NCBI RefSeq assembly: GCF_023221775.1
Contig: NZ_JAKUDS010000006.1
Span: forward strand, 42,368 to 106,367
Source of the DNA: Enterococcus cecorum
GTDB lineage: Bacteria; Bacillota; Bacilli; Lactobacillales; Enterococcaceae
Direction: 5' to 3'
Length of the DNA: 64,000 bases
Both the position numbers and the translations under genes were made by a program. The stretch's first letter is position 1, and every line of letters begins with the position of its first letter. This document shows, piece by piece, positions 42,861 through 51,462 of the stretch. Under the pieces are notes generated by a model, which was not told the origin of the DNA, ran no database searches, and was given only the letters and a program-made list of their open reading frames with translations.

Positions 42861-43763
42861 TCATTCATTTAGCTTTATTTGCAAATAATTTATATATTCA
42901 TCCAATGCTTGATTGAAGTTTCTTAAAATAGGAGTGTTTGAGTTAGTAACTTTCAAAACAGCACTTCTAGGTCTTTTAGCTTTTCTTGCAAGTTCTAAAC
43001 CATTTATTGGTTCAACATCTACATGAATATCTAGTTTATCAAACAATATCTTCGTTGCTTGATACCATGTATTTGCCTCACCAGAATTAATTACATGATG
43101 TATGCCCTTCATCTCATTAGGACGATTCACAAAAGTTTCAATTACATTCGCTACATCTTTTGTGTAAGTAAAACAGCATTTTTCATCATCTACAACGTGT
43201 AATTTTTTTTGTTTAATTGAAGCCTCAATAATTGCATCAAAAAAATTTTTCTTAGATGATTTGCCAACTTCATTTTCACCAAATAGATTCGCCACTCTAA
43301 GAATACTTGCTGTAAGACCTTGTTTGATATACTCGGTTACTATTTCTTCCCCCATCTTTTTCGTATAGCCATAAAAATTAATCGGATCTGTTAAATCACT
43401 TTCAACATAATATTCTTTTTTTCCTGAAAAAACATAATTTGTTGAAAACGTAATGAATTGCGCGTTGATTTCCGAGCAGATTTCACATAGCAATCTAATA
43501 AAATCTATGTTTAATTTCTTTGCATTTTCTTGTTCTTTTTCATCATCTTCACAGGCATCTACACCATTATAGGCAATTGTATTAATAACCACATTAGGTT
43601 TTATTTGTAACAATTTTTCTTTTACTAAATCAAACTGCGTCACATTGCCATCTTCTCTTGTCCATGAAATCAACTCTATTTCAGAGTTATATGCAAAAGA
43701 ATATTTTTTTATCATACTTCCTAAATTACCATTTGCTCCAAATAACAATACTTTAATTGACAT
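42861..43763 (-). CDS. RmlD-like NAD(P)-dependent reductase/epimerase (extended SDR)
   Basis: 300 residues. Rossmann start KVLLFGANGNLGSMIKKYS (GxxGxxG), ITFSTNYVFSG and the catalytic YGYTKKMGEE (Tyr-x3-Lys), as in dTDP-4-dehydrorhamnose reductases (RmlD). There are no rmlABC genes nearby, so the sugar-nucleotide role is only inferred. The low-GC, Ile/Lys/Asn-rich codons contrast with the core genes and suggest transfer. It follows an orphan Phd antitoxin by 23 bases, where a toxin gene would be expected. Confidence 0.85.
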   Translation of the reverse strand: MSIKVLLFGANGNLGSMIKKYSFAYNSEIELISWTREDGNVTQFDLVKEKLLQIKPNVVINTIAYNGVDACEDDEKEQENAKKLNIDFIRLLCEICSEINAQFITFSTNYVFSGKKEYYVESDLTDPINFYGYTKKMGEEIVTEYIKQGLTASILRVANLFGENEVGKSSKKNFFDAIIEASIKQKKLHVVDDEKCCFTYTKDVANVIETFVNRPNEMKGIHHVINSGEANTWYQATKILFDKLDIHVDVEPINGLELARKAKRPRSAVLKVTNSNTPILRNFNQALDEYINYLQIKLNE

Positions 43764-43786
43764 CGATATATCATTCTCCTTTTTTA

Positions 43787-44053
43787 TTAGCTATTGATAG
43801 CGTCCTTCATCGCCTTAAAAACCTCTTTTGAAGAATAACGCTTATCTGTTAGTTCAGCCTCTTTTTCTGCTTCCTGTAGCTTAAAGTATACTTCACTTTC
43901 AAATTGTAAGTTTTCAAATGTCTCCATACTTAAAACAACCATTCTAACTTTATTATTCTTTGTCAGAAAAATAGGTTGATTCGTCTCGTGCACAGCATTC
44001 ATAATATCGTCAAAATCATCCTTTAAATCAGTAATAGGTCGATAACAATTCAT
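43787..44053 (-). CDS. Phd/YefM-family antitoxin, orphan
   Basis: 88 residues. N-terminal Phd/YefM fold (PITDLKDDFDDIMNAVHETNQPIFLTKNNKVRMVVLSMETFENL), then a helical acidic tail ending FKAMKDAINS. Normally binds a RelE/ParE or Doc toxin encoded next door; here the next gene is the RmlD-like reductase. Either the toxin has been lost or this is a solitary regulator. Confidence 0.85.
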   Translation of the reverse strand: MNCYRPITDLKDDFDDIMNAVHETNQPIFLTKNNKVRMVVLSMETFENLQFESEVYFKLQEAEKEAELTDKRYSSKEVFKAMKDAINS

Positions 44054-44137
44054 CTTACATCCTCCTCGTTATTATTTTAACATACTGACGACGATAAATA
44101 TCCTAATTCTTTTGGTGTTTATTCAACTCTATAAAAA

Positions 44138-44182
44138 ATAACCCCAACTACACGCTTGATACTTAGCGTAGTTGGGGGTTAT
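44138..44182. terminator. Strong bidirectional hairpin
   Basis: ATAACCCCAACTA pairs with TAGTTGGGGGTTAT, with T/A tracts on both sides. It separates the dnaN/repeat B1 side from the Phd gene. Confidence 0.8.
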
Positions 44183-44190
44183 CTTTATTC

Positions 44191-44499
44191 ACTTCGAAAC
44201 TCGTGGCTGACCGAGTCGGCTCGCATCCTTTTAATCGGCGCTCAGCAGCTAGACATTGTGAAATTCGCCCTACTGCTTGAGAAAATCTCCTTTCATCCGA
44301 TTTTCCAAGCGGTAGGTAAACACACGAATTTCTTCGAGGCTTCCCAAGCTGCTTTGCGACCTTTTAATCTGTGTTCAGCGACTAGCTACTTCGGCGTATA
44401 AGCCAGCTCGTCTGGGAAAGTCTTTACTTTTCGGACTTTCCCGACGCTCTGGACAAACTTATCCGCTCGTAGCTGATCGAGTCACTTCACATCCTTTTT
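44191..44499 (-). repeat. Repeat B, copy B1: tandem long-hairpin modules after dnaN
   Basis: Minus-strand-oriented array of at least two hairpin modules of about 110 bases. One has outer stem GCGACT-AGCTAC type; the other has the GCAGCT-AGACAT type stem around a core AAAATC-GGATGAAAGGA-GATTTT. Linkers carry ACAGATT-AAAAGG(A)TG. It begins directly at the dnaN stop codon, so it would lie in the dnaN 3' untranslated region. No protein-coding content. Confidence 0.8.
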
Positions 44500-45630
44500 T
44501 TAATTCGTGCGGACGGGTGTGATGAGTTGGACGAAGTTACCGCTGTCTTCTGCTGGTTCTAAGATAAATGGACGGACCGCAGATAAGAAGCGGATCACGA
44601 TTTGGCTGTCTTTAAACGCGCGTAAGGCAGCTTTCATATATTCTGGATTGAAGGAAATTTCTAGAGGTTCTCCTTCGACTTTTTCATAAGATAAGCGTTC
44701 TTCTACCTTCCCTAATTCCGGAGAGCGGCCATATAGCATCACTCCTTCATTGGTAATTGATAGGCGAATAATGCTATAACGACCTTCATTAGATAACAAA
44801 GAAGCACGTTCAACAGATTGTAAAAATTGTGGTCCGTTAAAAGTAATACTCGTTTCAAAATTAGTAGGAATCAAACGACGCGTATCAGGATAATTGCCTT
44901 CTAATAAGCGTGAGTAGAATTTCATCGTACTAGTAGTAAACATCACTTGATTATCCATAATAGAAATTTCTACAAATTCTTCATGTTCAGGTAAACTTCG
45001 TGATAATTCGACTAAGCTCTTACCTGGAATAACCATATCAAAGTTGGCAGCTGCTTCTTCTAAAGGAATGATGCGTTGGCTTAGGCGATGAGAATCCGTT
45101 GCCACAGCCAATAGTTGATTCTCTTCTAAAACAAAATGCACTCCAGTTAAAATCGGGCGTGTTTCTTGGGTAGAGACTGCAAATACGGTTTCGGCTATCA
45201 CTTGGTTTAATAATGGAATCGGCAATTTCAATGGTGTCGCGCTAGAAACTTCCGGTAATTGTGGATATTCGCTGGCACTTAATCCAGCGACCACGAAATT
45301 CGCTTCTCCTGAGGTGATGCTGACTTGTTGGTTACTTAATAATTCAATCGTTAACGTATCTTCTGGCAAACGACGCACGATTTCATTAAAGAATCTCGCC
45401 TGTATTACAACAGAACCCGTTTGCTCAATTTGCATTTGGGCTTTTTCACTCTCTTTACTTAAAAAGGTTTCAATAGAGACATCCGCATCGCTACCTGTTA
45501 AGTAGATACCATCAGGGGTAAGTTCCATTTTAACCCCAGTTAAGATGGGCATGGTTGCTTTTCCTGGGATGGCTCTTAATGCAGTTTGTAATTCTTGCAT
45601 AAAGATGCTTCTATTTAAGGTTACTTTCAT
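44500..45630 (-). CDS. dnaN: DNA polymerase III sliding clamp (beta subunit)
   Basis: 376 residues, three repeated clamp domains: MKVTLNRSIFMQELQTALRAIPGK, GVHFVLEENQLLAVATDSHRLS and the C-terminal FIL-PAEDSGNFVQLITPVRTN (end of the beta clamp). Second gene of the dnaA-dnaN operon, separated from dnaA by a DnaA-box-containing spacer. Confidence 0.98.
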   Translation of the reverse strand: MKVTLNRSIFMQELQTALRAIPGKATMPILTGVKMELTPDGIYLTGSDADVSIETFLSKESEKAQMQIEQTGSVVIQARFFNEIVRRLPEDTLTIELLSNQQVSITSGEANFVVAGLSASEYPQLPEVSSATPLKLPIPLLNQVIAETVFAVSTQETRPILTGVHFVLEENQLLAVATDSHRLSQRIIPLEEAAANFDMVIPGKSLVELSRSLPEHEEFVEISIMDNQVMFTTSTMKFYSRLLEGNYPDTRRLIPTNFETSITFNGPQFLQSVERASLLSNEGRYSIIRLSITNEGVMLYGRSPELGKVEERLSYEKVEGEPLEISFNPEYMKAALRAFKDSQIVIRFLSAVRPFILEPAEDSGNFVQLITPVRTN

Positions 45631-45639
45631 CAGTTGAAA

Positions 45640-45817
45640 ATCCTCTTTTCTATTAATCTGGTACGCTTATTTTATATTATATTAAGTAATATAAAGTAAT
45701 AGTAGTAGTAGGCTTGTTACTATTGTGGAAAACTAGGTCTGAAACCTTGAAATATAAAGCTTATCCACTGTGGAAAACTTGTGGACAACTTTAAATCTTG
45801 CACACAAATTATCCACA
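45640..45817. other. oriC, part 2 (dnaA-dnaN spacer) with DnaA boxes
   Basis: Contains TTATCCACA at 45809, TTATCCACT at 45761 and several TGTGGA/GTGGACAA near-boxes within 180 bases. An AT-rich stretch with TATTATATTAAGTAATATAA-like sequence follows towards dnaN. Matches the bipartite origin layout of Firmicutes. Confidence 0.8.
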
Positions 45818-47152
45818 TTAGCCATTGAGTGCATTTTTGATTTCGGCGATTTCTTCTTGTAGTTGGGTATTACTACCAAGAAGCTGCTGAATCTTTTCGT
45901 GCGCATGGATGACGGTGGTATGATCCTTGCCGCCAAACTCTGCTCCGATTTTTGGTAAAGAATGATCGGTTAATTCGCGGGCTAGATACATCGCGATTTG
46001 TCTTGGTACGACGATGGTTTTGACCCGTTTCTTACCTTTCAAATCCTTGACTTGCACATGATAGTACTTCGCCACTTGCTCTTGAATATCTTGAATCGTT
46101 ACCTGCGTTAAAGGTTGGCTATTTTTCAGTGCTTTCAAGGCTTCAGCAGCTAAACTGGTGGTGATATCCGCATTTTGCATCGTCGCAAAAGCTTGTACTC
46201 GCACCAAGGCCCCTTCTAATTCGCGGATATTCGAATCGATTTGACCGGCGATGTAGCTAAGGGTATCATCTGGAATTTCTAAGTTTTCGGCCTCAGCTTT
46301 AGTACGCAAAATCGCAGTTCTGGTTTCCAAATCCGGCGGCGTAATGTCTACGGATAATCCCCAGGCAAAGCGCGATACCAAACGTTCTGGCAAGGTCGGA
46401 ATTTCATTTGGCAGACGGTCTGAAGTTAGGACAATCTGCTTGTTATTGCGGTAAAGCTCTTCAAAAGTATTGAAAAACTCTTCTTGGGTGCCCTCTTTAT
46501 TAACCAAAAATTGAATATCATCGACTAAAAGCAGGTCAACGGTGCGATATTCATTACGAAATTCTTCCATGCGATTTTTTTGAATAGAATAGATGAAATC
46601 GTTGGTGAAATTTTCGCTGCTGACATATTTAATCTTGGCATTTGGGCGTTTTAACAGCATTTGATGGCCAATTGCGTGCATCAAGTGTGTTTTCCCTAAA
46701 CCGACACCTCCGTAGAAAAACAGCGGATTATAAATCGAACCTGGATCTTCGGCTACGACTAAGGCTGCTGCATGGGCCATCTGGTTGCCTTTCCCGATGA
46801 CAAAGGTATCAAAGGTGTATTTCGGATTTAGGAGTGTTTTTTGTTTGTTTTGTTCCTTTTTCTCTGCTTTTTGCTGTACTTCTTGTGTTTTTTGCTGACG
46901 TCTTTCATCGGCTGGCAAAAAATTAGGAATGACCTCGCTACCATATAATAGATAGCCAGTTTCAACGATTTTTCCCGCTAAATTGTCTTCCCAATATTTT
47001 TTATGTAAAGCACTCGGAACTTCAATTAATAGTTCATTACCTTCAAATGAAATAGGATGAGCACTTTCAATCCAGGTGTTGTAACTCACCGTACTCATCT
47101 CATCTTTATAAATTTTTTGTAGCTGTGTCCAAAGCTCATTTAAAGAAGGCAT
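45818..47152 (-). CDS. dnaA: Chromosomal replication initiator DnaA
   Basis: 444 residues. Domain I ([27 protein letters not shown]), short charged domain II, AAA+ domain with Walker [17 protein letters not shown] and Walker [11 protein letters not shown], initiator-specific [14 protein letters not shown], and domain IV with the DnaA signature [35 protein letters not shown]. It is flanked on both sides by DnaA boxes and defines the replication origin of the window. Confidence 0.99.
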   Translation of the reverse strand: MPSLNELWTQLQKIYKDEMSTVSYNTWIESAHPISFEGNELLIEVPSALHKKYWEDNLAGKIVETGYLLYGSEVIPNFLPADERRQQKTQEVQQKAEKKEQNKQKTLLNPKYTFDTFVIGKGNQMAHAAALVVAEDPGSIYNPLFFYGGVGLGKTHLMHAIGHQMLLKRPNAKIKYVSSENFTNDFIYSIQKNRMEEFRNEYRTVDLLLVDDIQFLVNKEGTQEEFFNTFEELYRNNKQIVLTSDRLPNEIPTLPERLVSRFAWGLSVDITPPDLETRTAILRTKAEAENLEIPDDTLSYIAGQIDSNIRELEGALVRVQAFATMQNADITTSLAAEALKALKNSQPLTQVTIQDIQEQVAKYYHVQVKDLKGKKRVKTIVVPRQIAMYLARELTDHSLPKIGAEFGGKDHTTVIHAHEKIQQLLGSNTQLQEEIAEIKNALNG

Positions 47153-47640
47153 GACAAAACCTCCTCACTAAAATTGGGCGCAAAAACCCCGATAAATTGT
47201 GGATAACTATACTTTAACATTTTCACGCTAAGTTTTCCACAGTCTAGCGAGAATTTCTTTCTTTTTTTCACAGAATTGTAATCTGTGTAAAACTTTATTC
47301 GCAAAAAGCACAAAAAGATATCCACAGAAGATAAAATCTTGTGGATATTTTTAGTGAGATAGAGAGTTTTTCACAAAGTTATCCTCAATTATGAAGTAAA
47401 GGGGCGCAAAAGGAGAAGATACTTTTCCACAAAAACTATCCACACCTTGAATAAATTCATCCACATCTGTGAATCTGTGGAAAAGTGGTGGATAAGGCTG
47501 GGGATTTTTAGCTTGTGGAAAAAAGTAAATGCACAGAGGATTCACAGCAAATCACGAAAATGTGGATAAACTATAAAGTTCTGAGTATAGATTTAAAAGT
47601 TTTATTTAATATTGCATTTCAAGGCTAACAGATTGGTATA
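47153..47640. other. oriC, part 1 (upstream of dnaA) with clustered DnaA boxes
   Basis: Perfect TGTGGATAA at 47198 and 47561, TGTGGATAT at 47340 and many TATCCACA/TTTTCCACA variants between 47320 and 47520, then an AT-rich stretch to 47640. No gene lies here. Transcription diverges from it (dnaA left, rpmH right), as expected at an origin. Confidence 0.9.
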
Positions 47641-47705
47641 AATCATTGCTATTTTCGTAATAACAAAATATACTATGAGTAGAGGAATAAGAGGGGTGAG
47701 TAATT

Positions 47706-47885
47706 ATGGCAACACATAGTATTAAAAAAAATATTGTAATAAGTGATAGAGAGTCTGCTACTGCTTTCGTGGAAGCCTTAGAAAAAGCAGAATCAATTGC
47801 ACAAAAAAATGTTTCCCCTAATAATCGTGTCAGAGAACTAAAAGGTGCTAAGAATATTAAAGCCTTTTTTGGAGATAAGTTATGA
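47706..47885 (+). CDS. Small antitoxin-like protein paired with a GNAT-like protein
   Basis: 59 residues (MATHSIKKNIVISDRESATA ...). Short, with a basic N-terminus, a central helix (FVEALEKAESIAQ) and a C-terminal GAKNIKAFFGDKL that could bind a partner. GAGGGGTGAG precedes it. Its stop overlaps the next start (ATGA), the tight coupling seen in toxin-antitoxin pairs. Inference from arrangement; no named domain recognised. Confidence 0.6.
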   Translation: MATHSIKKNIVISDRESATAFVEALEKAESIAQKNVSPNNRVRELKGAKNIKAFFGDKL

Positions 47886-48481
47886 ATTATATAGAGCTAA
47901 ATTTGTTAGAAATGCTTGATACATATGGAGAGGATAAACTGAAATCTATCCTCTCTAGTTTTTCATGCCCGCAAAATAAAGATGTGGAGAGTTTTATACA
48001 GTCAAAGGCGATTGGTTTTGCTAGACAATGGTTAGCGATGACTTATCTTGTCTTTTCCGATGAGGCGTCACCTAATTTTGTTGGCTATTTTACATTAACT
48101 AATAAATTTGTTTCTATTGATGGTAAAGCGATGAGTAAAACATTCAAAAAACGAATTGAAAAATTTTCACAATATGATAAAGAGGCTAATCATTTTTTAG
48201 TTTCAATGCCGTTGATAGCACAACTTGGCAAAAATTATTGTCCTGAATTATCTTCTAGCATATCTGGGAAAGAATTATTATCTATTGCTTTTGATAAAGT
48301 TCGTGAAGCTCAATTTATTATTGGTGGGAAAGTTGTTTATATAGAATGTGCTGATAATCCAAAGTTATATGAATTCTATTCTTCATCACAATTTGTTAAA
48401 TTTGGTGAACGAAAAAGAGACAGTGAGGAAGTTTCAGAGGCTCCTATATTGATACAAATGTTGAAATATTTCAGAGATTGA
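47882..48481 (+). CDS. GNAT-like acetyltransferase, possible toxin
   Basis: 199 residues. AIGFARQWLAMTYLVFSDEASPNFVGYFTLTNKFVSI and FLVSMPLIAQLGKNY ... GKELLSIAFDKVREAQFIIGGKVVYIECADNPKLYEFYSSSQFVKFG follow the strand-helix order of the GNAT fold. The LIAQLGKNY and ECADNPKLYEFYSS segments match GNAT proteins that pair with small antitoxins (TacT-like tRNA acetyltransferases). It is longer than TacT, and the pyrophosphate-binding loop is weak (AQLGKNY...GKELL). So toxin activity is a hypothesis; the two-gene unit next to oriC is seen directly. Confidence 0.6.
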   Translation: MNYIELNLLEMLDTYGEDKLKSILSSFSCPQNKDVESFIQSKAIGFARQWLAMTYLVFSDEASPNFVGYFTLTNKFVSIDGKAMSKTFKKRIEKFSQYDKEANHFLVSMPLIAQLGKNYCPELSSSISGKELLSIAFDKVREAQFIIGGKVVYIECADNPKLYEFYSSSQFVKFGERKRDSEEVSEAPILIQMLKYFRD

Positions 48482-48598
48482 TAAAAAGGATGTAAGTTTT
48501 CATATAAGGTGTCTTTTTTGCTTGCAATTTGTATATTATTAGTAGGTCATTCAAAATCAAGAAAAAGAGCTATTTTATACCTAAAACTCAAATTTTAG

Positions 48599-48628
48599 TT
48601 GACAAAATGGCGTTTGACTCGTTATACT
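48599..48628 (+). promoter_or_regulatory. rpmH promoter
   Basis: TTGACA, 18-base spacer, TATACT, 55 bases before rpmH. Confidence 0.8.
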
Positions 48629-48682
48629 GAGTTAGTATGTCGTATAAATAGCAGAAAAAGACTCTTTTTGGAGGTGTAAAAT

Positions 48683-48817
48683 ATGAAAAGAACTTATCAA
48701 CCAAACAAACGCAAACGTCAAAAAGTTCACGGATTCCGTAAACGTATGAGTACTAAAAACGGTCGTCGCGTATTAGCTAGCCGTCGTCGTAAAGGCAGAA
48801 AAGTTTTAGCTGCTTAA
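48683..48817 (+). CDS. rpmH: 50S ribosomal protein L34
   Basis: 44 residues, [20 protein letters not shown] and then [24 protein letters not shown]: complete L34. GGAGGTG lies seven bases before the ATG. A terminator follows; rnpA comes 120 bases later. Confidence 0.98.
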   Translation: MKRTYQPNKRKRQKVHGFRKRMSTKNGRRVLASRRRKGRKVLAA

Positions 48818-48818
48818 G

Positions 48819-48845
48819 CCACTGGATTACACAGTGGTTTTTTTT
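48819..48845 (+). terminator. rpmH terminator
   Basis: CCACTG/CAGTGG stem with a seven-base loop, followed by nine T. Confidence 0.8.
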
Positions 48846-48938
48846 TGCCCATTTTTACATAAATAGGATGAAGATTGTCTATAAAATATGTTAGAATAGT
48901 CAAGTGAGTAAGAAAAAAAGGAATTGATTAGACGAATT

Positions 48939-49292
48939 ATGAGAAAATCGTATCGAGTGAAGAAAGAATCCGAATTTCAAAGGGTTTTTAATCAAGGTGC
49001 TTCATTTGCGAATCGTCGCTTTGTGGTTTATTTTATCGAAAAACCAGAGCAGCCTCATTTTCGTGTCGGCCTATCCGTTGGTAAAAAAGTCGGCAATGCG
49101 GTCACAAGAAATGCGGTGAAGCGAAAAATTCGTGCGAGTATTTATCAAATGAAAGATCAGTTAAGAAGCGATATCGATTTTATCGTGATTGCCAGGGCGA
49201 GTTGTGCGGACTTGCCATCTGCTGAGATTTACTCCAATTTGAAGCATGTGTTAAAACTTGCCAAAATTTATCAAGAAGAAAATGACGCATAA
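48939..49292 (+). CDS. rnpA: Ribonuclease P protein component
   Basis: 117 residues: RKSYRVKKESEFQRVFNQGASFANRRFVVYF and the RNR motif GKKVGNAVTRNAVKRKIRASIYQ, which binds RNase P RNA. The frame opens five codons earlier with TTG, but MRKSYRV is the usual family start. Followed by yidC and jag in the conserved order. Confidence 0.96.
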   Translation: MRKSYRVKKESEFQRVFNQGASFANRRFVVYFIEKPEQPHFRVGLSVGKKVGNAVTRNAVKRKIRASIYQMKDQLRSDIDFIVIARASCADLPSAEIYSNLKHVLKLAKIYQEENDA

Positions 49293-49328
49293 GATGTGTT
49301 AAATTGCATGAAGGGTGGAAAAAATTGA

Positions 49329-50144
49329 GTGAAAAAAAGTAAGCGCATGATATTGCTGTCGAGTCTAGCAGCAATGGTATTATTCCTAAGTGCTTGTGGG
49401 ACAAGTGAAGTCAGTGTTCACAGTACCGGCATTTGGGACCGTTATATTGTTTATTATTTTGCTAAAGCGATTGAGTTCTTATCGTTTGGCAATACGGGAA
49501 TGGGGATTATCATCTTTACCTTGATTATCCGTTTGTTATTATTCCCATTGATGAGTATGCAAATGAAGAGCATGCAAAAAGTTCAAGAATTGCAGCCACA
49601 GTTAAAAGCACTGCAAGAAAAATATGCGTCTAAAGATATCGAAACGCAAAATAAATTACGTGAAGAAACCTCAAGACTATATTCCGAAAATGGTGCGAAT
49701 CCTTATCTTGGATGTTTGCCATTACTCATTCAGTTGCCAATCTTAACTGCATTGTGGCAAGCATTATCACGTGTGCCGGCTTTACAACAAGGAGAATTTT
49801 TATGGTTGCATCTCGGACAAAAAGACCCGTACTACATTTTACCAATCTTAGCGGCAGTCTTTACATTTGGTAGTATGTATCTTTCAAGCATGAGCCAAGT
49901 GCAGTCCAATCCAAGTATGAAGATTATGACGTACTTCATGCCGTTGATGATTTTAGCGATGGGTGTGAACTTGGCCAGTGGGGTTGCCTTGTACTGGGCG
50001 GTTTCCAATGCTTTCCAAGTGGTGCAAACGTTATTGATTAATAATCCATTCAAAATCAAAAAAGAGCGCGAGGAAAAAATTCGTGCTGAACGGGCGAAAA
50101 AACGTGCCTTACAAAAAGCGATGAAGAAGAAATTGAAAAAATAA
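49329..50144 (+). CDS. yidC: Membrane protein insertase YidC (SpoIIIJ type)
   Basis: 271 residues. Lipoprotein signal with lipobox LSAC (Cys about 23), then the five-helix insertase core: FTLIIRLLLFPLMSMQMKSMQKVQELQPQ (hydrophilic-groove Arg), NPYLGCLPLLIQLPILTALWQAL and a basic C-terminal tail (KIRAERAKKRALQKAMKKK). GTG start, since no in-frame ATG precedes the signal peptide. Confidence 0.96.
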   Translation: MKKSKRMILLSSLAAMVLFLSACGTSEVSVHSTGIWDRYIVYYFAKAIEFLSFGNTGMGIIIFTLIIRLLLFPLMSMQMKSMQKVQELQPQLKALQEKYASKDIETQNKLREETSRLYSENGANPYLGCLPLLIQLPILTALWQALSRVPALQQGEFLWLHLGQKDPYYILPILAAVFTFGSMYLSSMSQVQSNPSMKIMTYFMPLMILAMGVNLASGVALYWAVSNAFQVVQTLLINNPFKIKKEREEKIRAERAKKRALQKAMKKKLKK

Positions 50145-50156
50145 GGAGGCTTTCAT

Positions 50157-50951
50157 ATGTCAGTTTATGTAGGAACGACGGTAGATGAAGCAATTGCAAT
50201 TGGTTTAAAAGATTTAGGGTTAAGCAAAGAGCAAGTAGCCATTGAAGTCATCGATGAAGGGAAAAAAGGCTTTTTAGGAATGGGTCGCAAAAATGCCCAA
50301 GTCAAAATCGAGCCAGTTGTATCTGAAACTGAAGAAGTAGTGGTACCAGAAAAAATTGTTGAAGAAATCAAAGAAGTCATGACGGAGACTCCAGAAGAAA
50401 ATGTACAAGAAGAAACTGCAGAAGTAGCCGTTGAAGAAGTTGAGGAAAATGCAGCGCCTAGCCAAGAAACATTGGAAAACGATGGCCTAAGCGATGAAGA
50501 AGCCTTGAAAAAAGTGGCTATCTATGTGACAGAAGTAAGTCAAAAATTAGGTGCACCTGCTTTAGTACGTATGAAACGCGAAGAAGGTGTAGTGATTTTC
50601 CAATTAGACACGAAAAAACAAGGGATTTTAATTGGCAAACACGGCAAGACTTTAAATGCGTTACAATATTTGGTGCAAGTTTATGTTCATCGCATTGCAA
50701 AAAATAAATTGTCTGTTGTTTTAAATGTGGGTGATTATCGTGAAAAACGTCAAGCTATTTTGAAACGTTTGGCTGATCGTACCGCACAACAAGTCAAACG
50801 CAGTCAACGTCCAGTTTTCTTAGAGCCAATGCCCGCTTTTGAAAGAAAACAAATTCATGCGGCTTTAAGCAATGTGCCATATGTTCAAACCCATTCAGAA
50901 GGCGATGAACCTTACCGTTATCTAGTGGTTGAACCAGTGAAAACTTTATAA
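50157..50951 (+). CDS. khpB: RNA-binding protein Jag/KhpB
   Basis: 264 residues. Jag N-terminal domain (YVGTTVDEAIAIGLKDLGLSK ... KKGFLGMGRKNAQV), an acidic Glu/Val-rich linker, KH domain (QGILIGKHGKTLNALQYLVQ) and R3H domain (RKQIHAALSNVPYVQTHSEGDEPYRYLVV). Works with KhpA in cell elongation and RNA binding. Downstream of yidC by 12 bases. Confidence 0.96.
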   Translation: MSVYVGTTVDEAIAIGLKDLGLSKEQVAIEVIDEGKKGFLGMGRKNAQVKIEPVVSETEEVVVPEKIVEEIKEVMTETPEENVQEETAEVAVEEVEENAAPSQETLENDGLSDEEALKKVAIYVTEVSQKLGAPALVRMKREEGVVIFQLDTKKQGILIGKHGKTLNALQYLVQVYVHRIAKNKLSVVLNVGDYREKRQAILKRLADRTAQQVKRSQRPVFLEPMPAFERKQIHAALSNVPYVQTHSEGDEPYRYLVVEPVKTL

Positions 50952-50961
50952 AAAACAATGA

Positions 50962-51000
50962 CGAGTATGTGGCAAAAGACAAGCACATACTCGTTTTTTT
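50962..51000 (+). terminator. Terminator of the rnpA-yidC-jag operon
   Basis: Perfect stem ACGAGTATGTG / CACATACTCGT, 12-base loop, then seven T. Confidence 0.9.
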
Positions 51001-51002
51001 CA

Positions 51003-51445
51003 TTAGGTTGTAAATCGACTTGATTAGCTACGAGCAAAAGGATATCAATCAACTTGGGCAAATACGAGAAAATTCATGTGTTACCTACTGCTTAGAAAAT
51101 CGGATGAAAGGAGATTTTCTTAAACAGTAGGGTGAATTTTCCGAGTATTTAGTTGATTGATACCGATAAGGATAAGTTTGTCCAACACGTCGGGAAAGTC
51201 CCAAAAGTTAAGACTTTCCCAGACGGGGTGGCTTATATGCCGAAGTAGCTAGTCGATTTACACCGTTCATTAGGTTGTGAGGCAGCTCGGAAAGCCTCGA
51301 AGAAATTTTGTGCTTACCTACCACTGCGAAAATCGGATGAAAGGAGATTTTTGCAAGTGGGAGGGCGAATTTCACAATGTCTAGCTGCCAAACACCGTTC
51401 ATTAGGTTGCAAGGCAGCTCGGGAAGCCTTGAAGAAATTATAGAT
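51003..51445 (+). repeat. Repeat B, copy B2: tandem and nested hairpin modules
   Basis: The outer module pairs AAATCGACT...AGCTAC (51007 on) with GTAGCTAGTCGATTT (ending near 51262). Inside it sits another module whose own stem is ATCAATCAACT...AAATAC / GTATTTAGTTGATTGAT. A third module (GCAGCT type, core AAAATCGGATGAAAGGAGATTTT) follows, then a partial fourth. Linkers repeat CACCGTTCATTAGGTTG. The region fills the jag-garK gap and has no credible gene. Confidence 0.8.
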
Positions 51446-51462
51446 GATAAAGGAACATAGCG

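Noticed and set aside
44156..44401. Small ORFs inside the three repeat B regions (also 51208-51496 and 59531-59713)
   Set aside because: They are by-products of the hairpin repeats: the same residues recur in different frames, without ribosome sites.
45733..45936. ORFs across the oriC spacers (also 47140-47545)
   Set aside because: They run through DnaA boxes with no ribosome site; chance frames.
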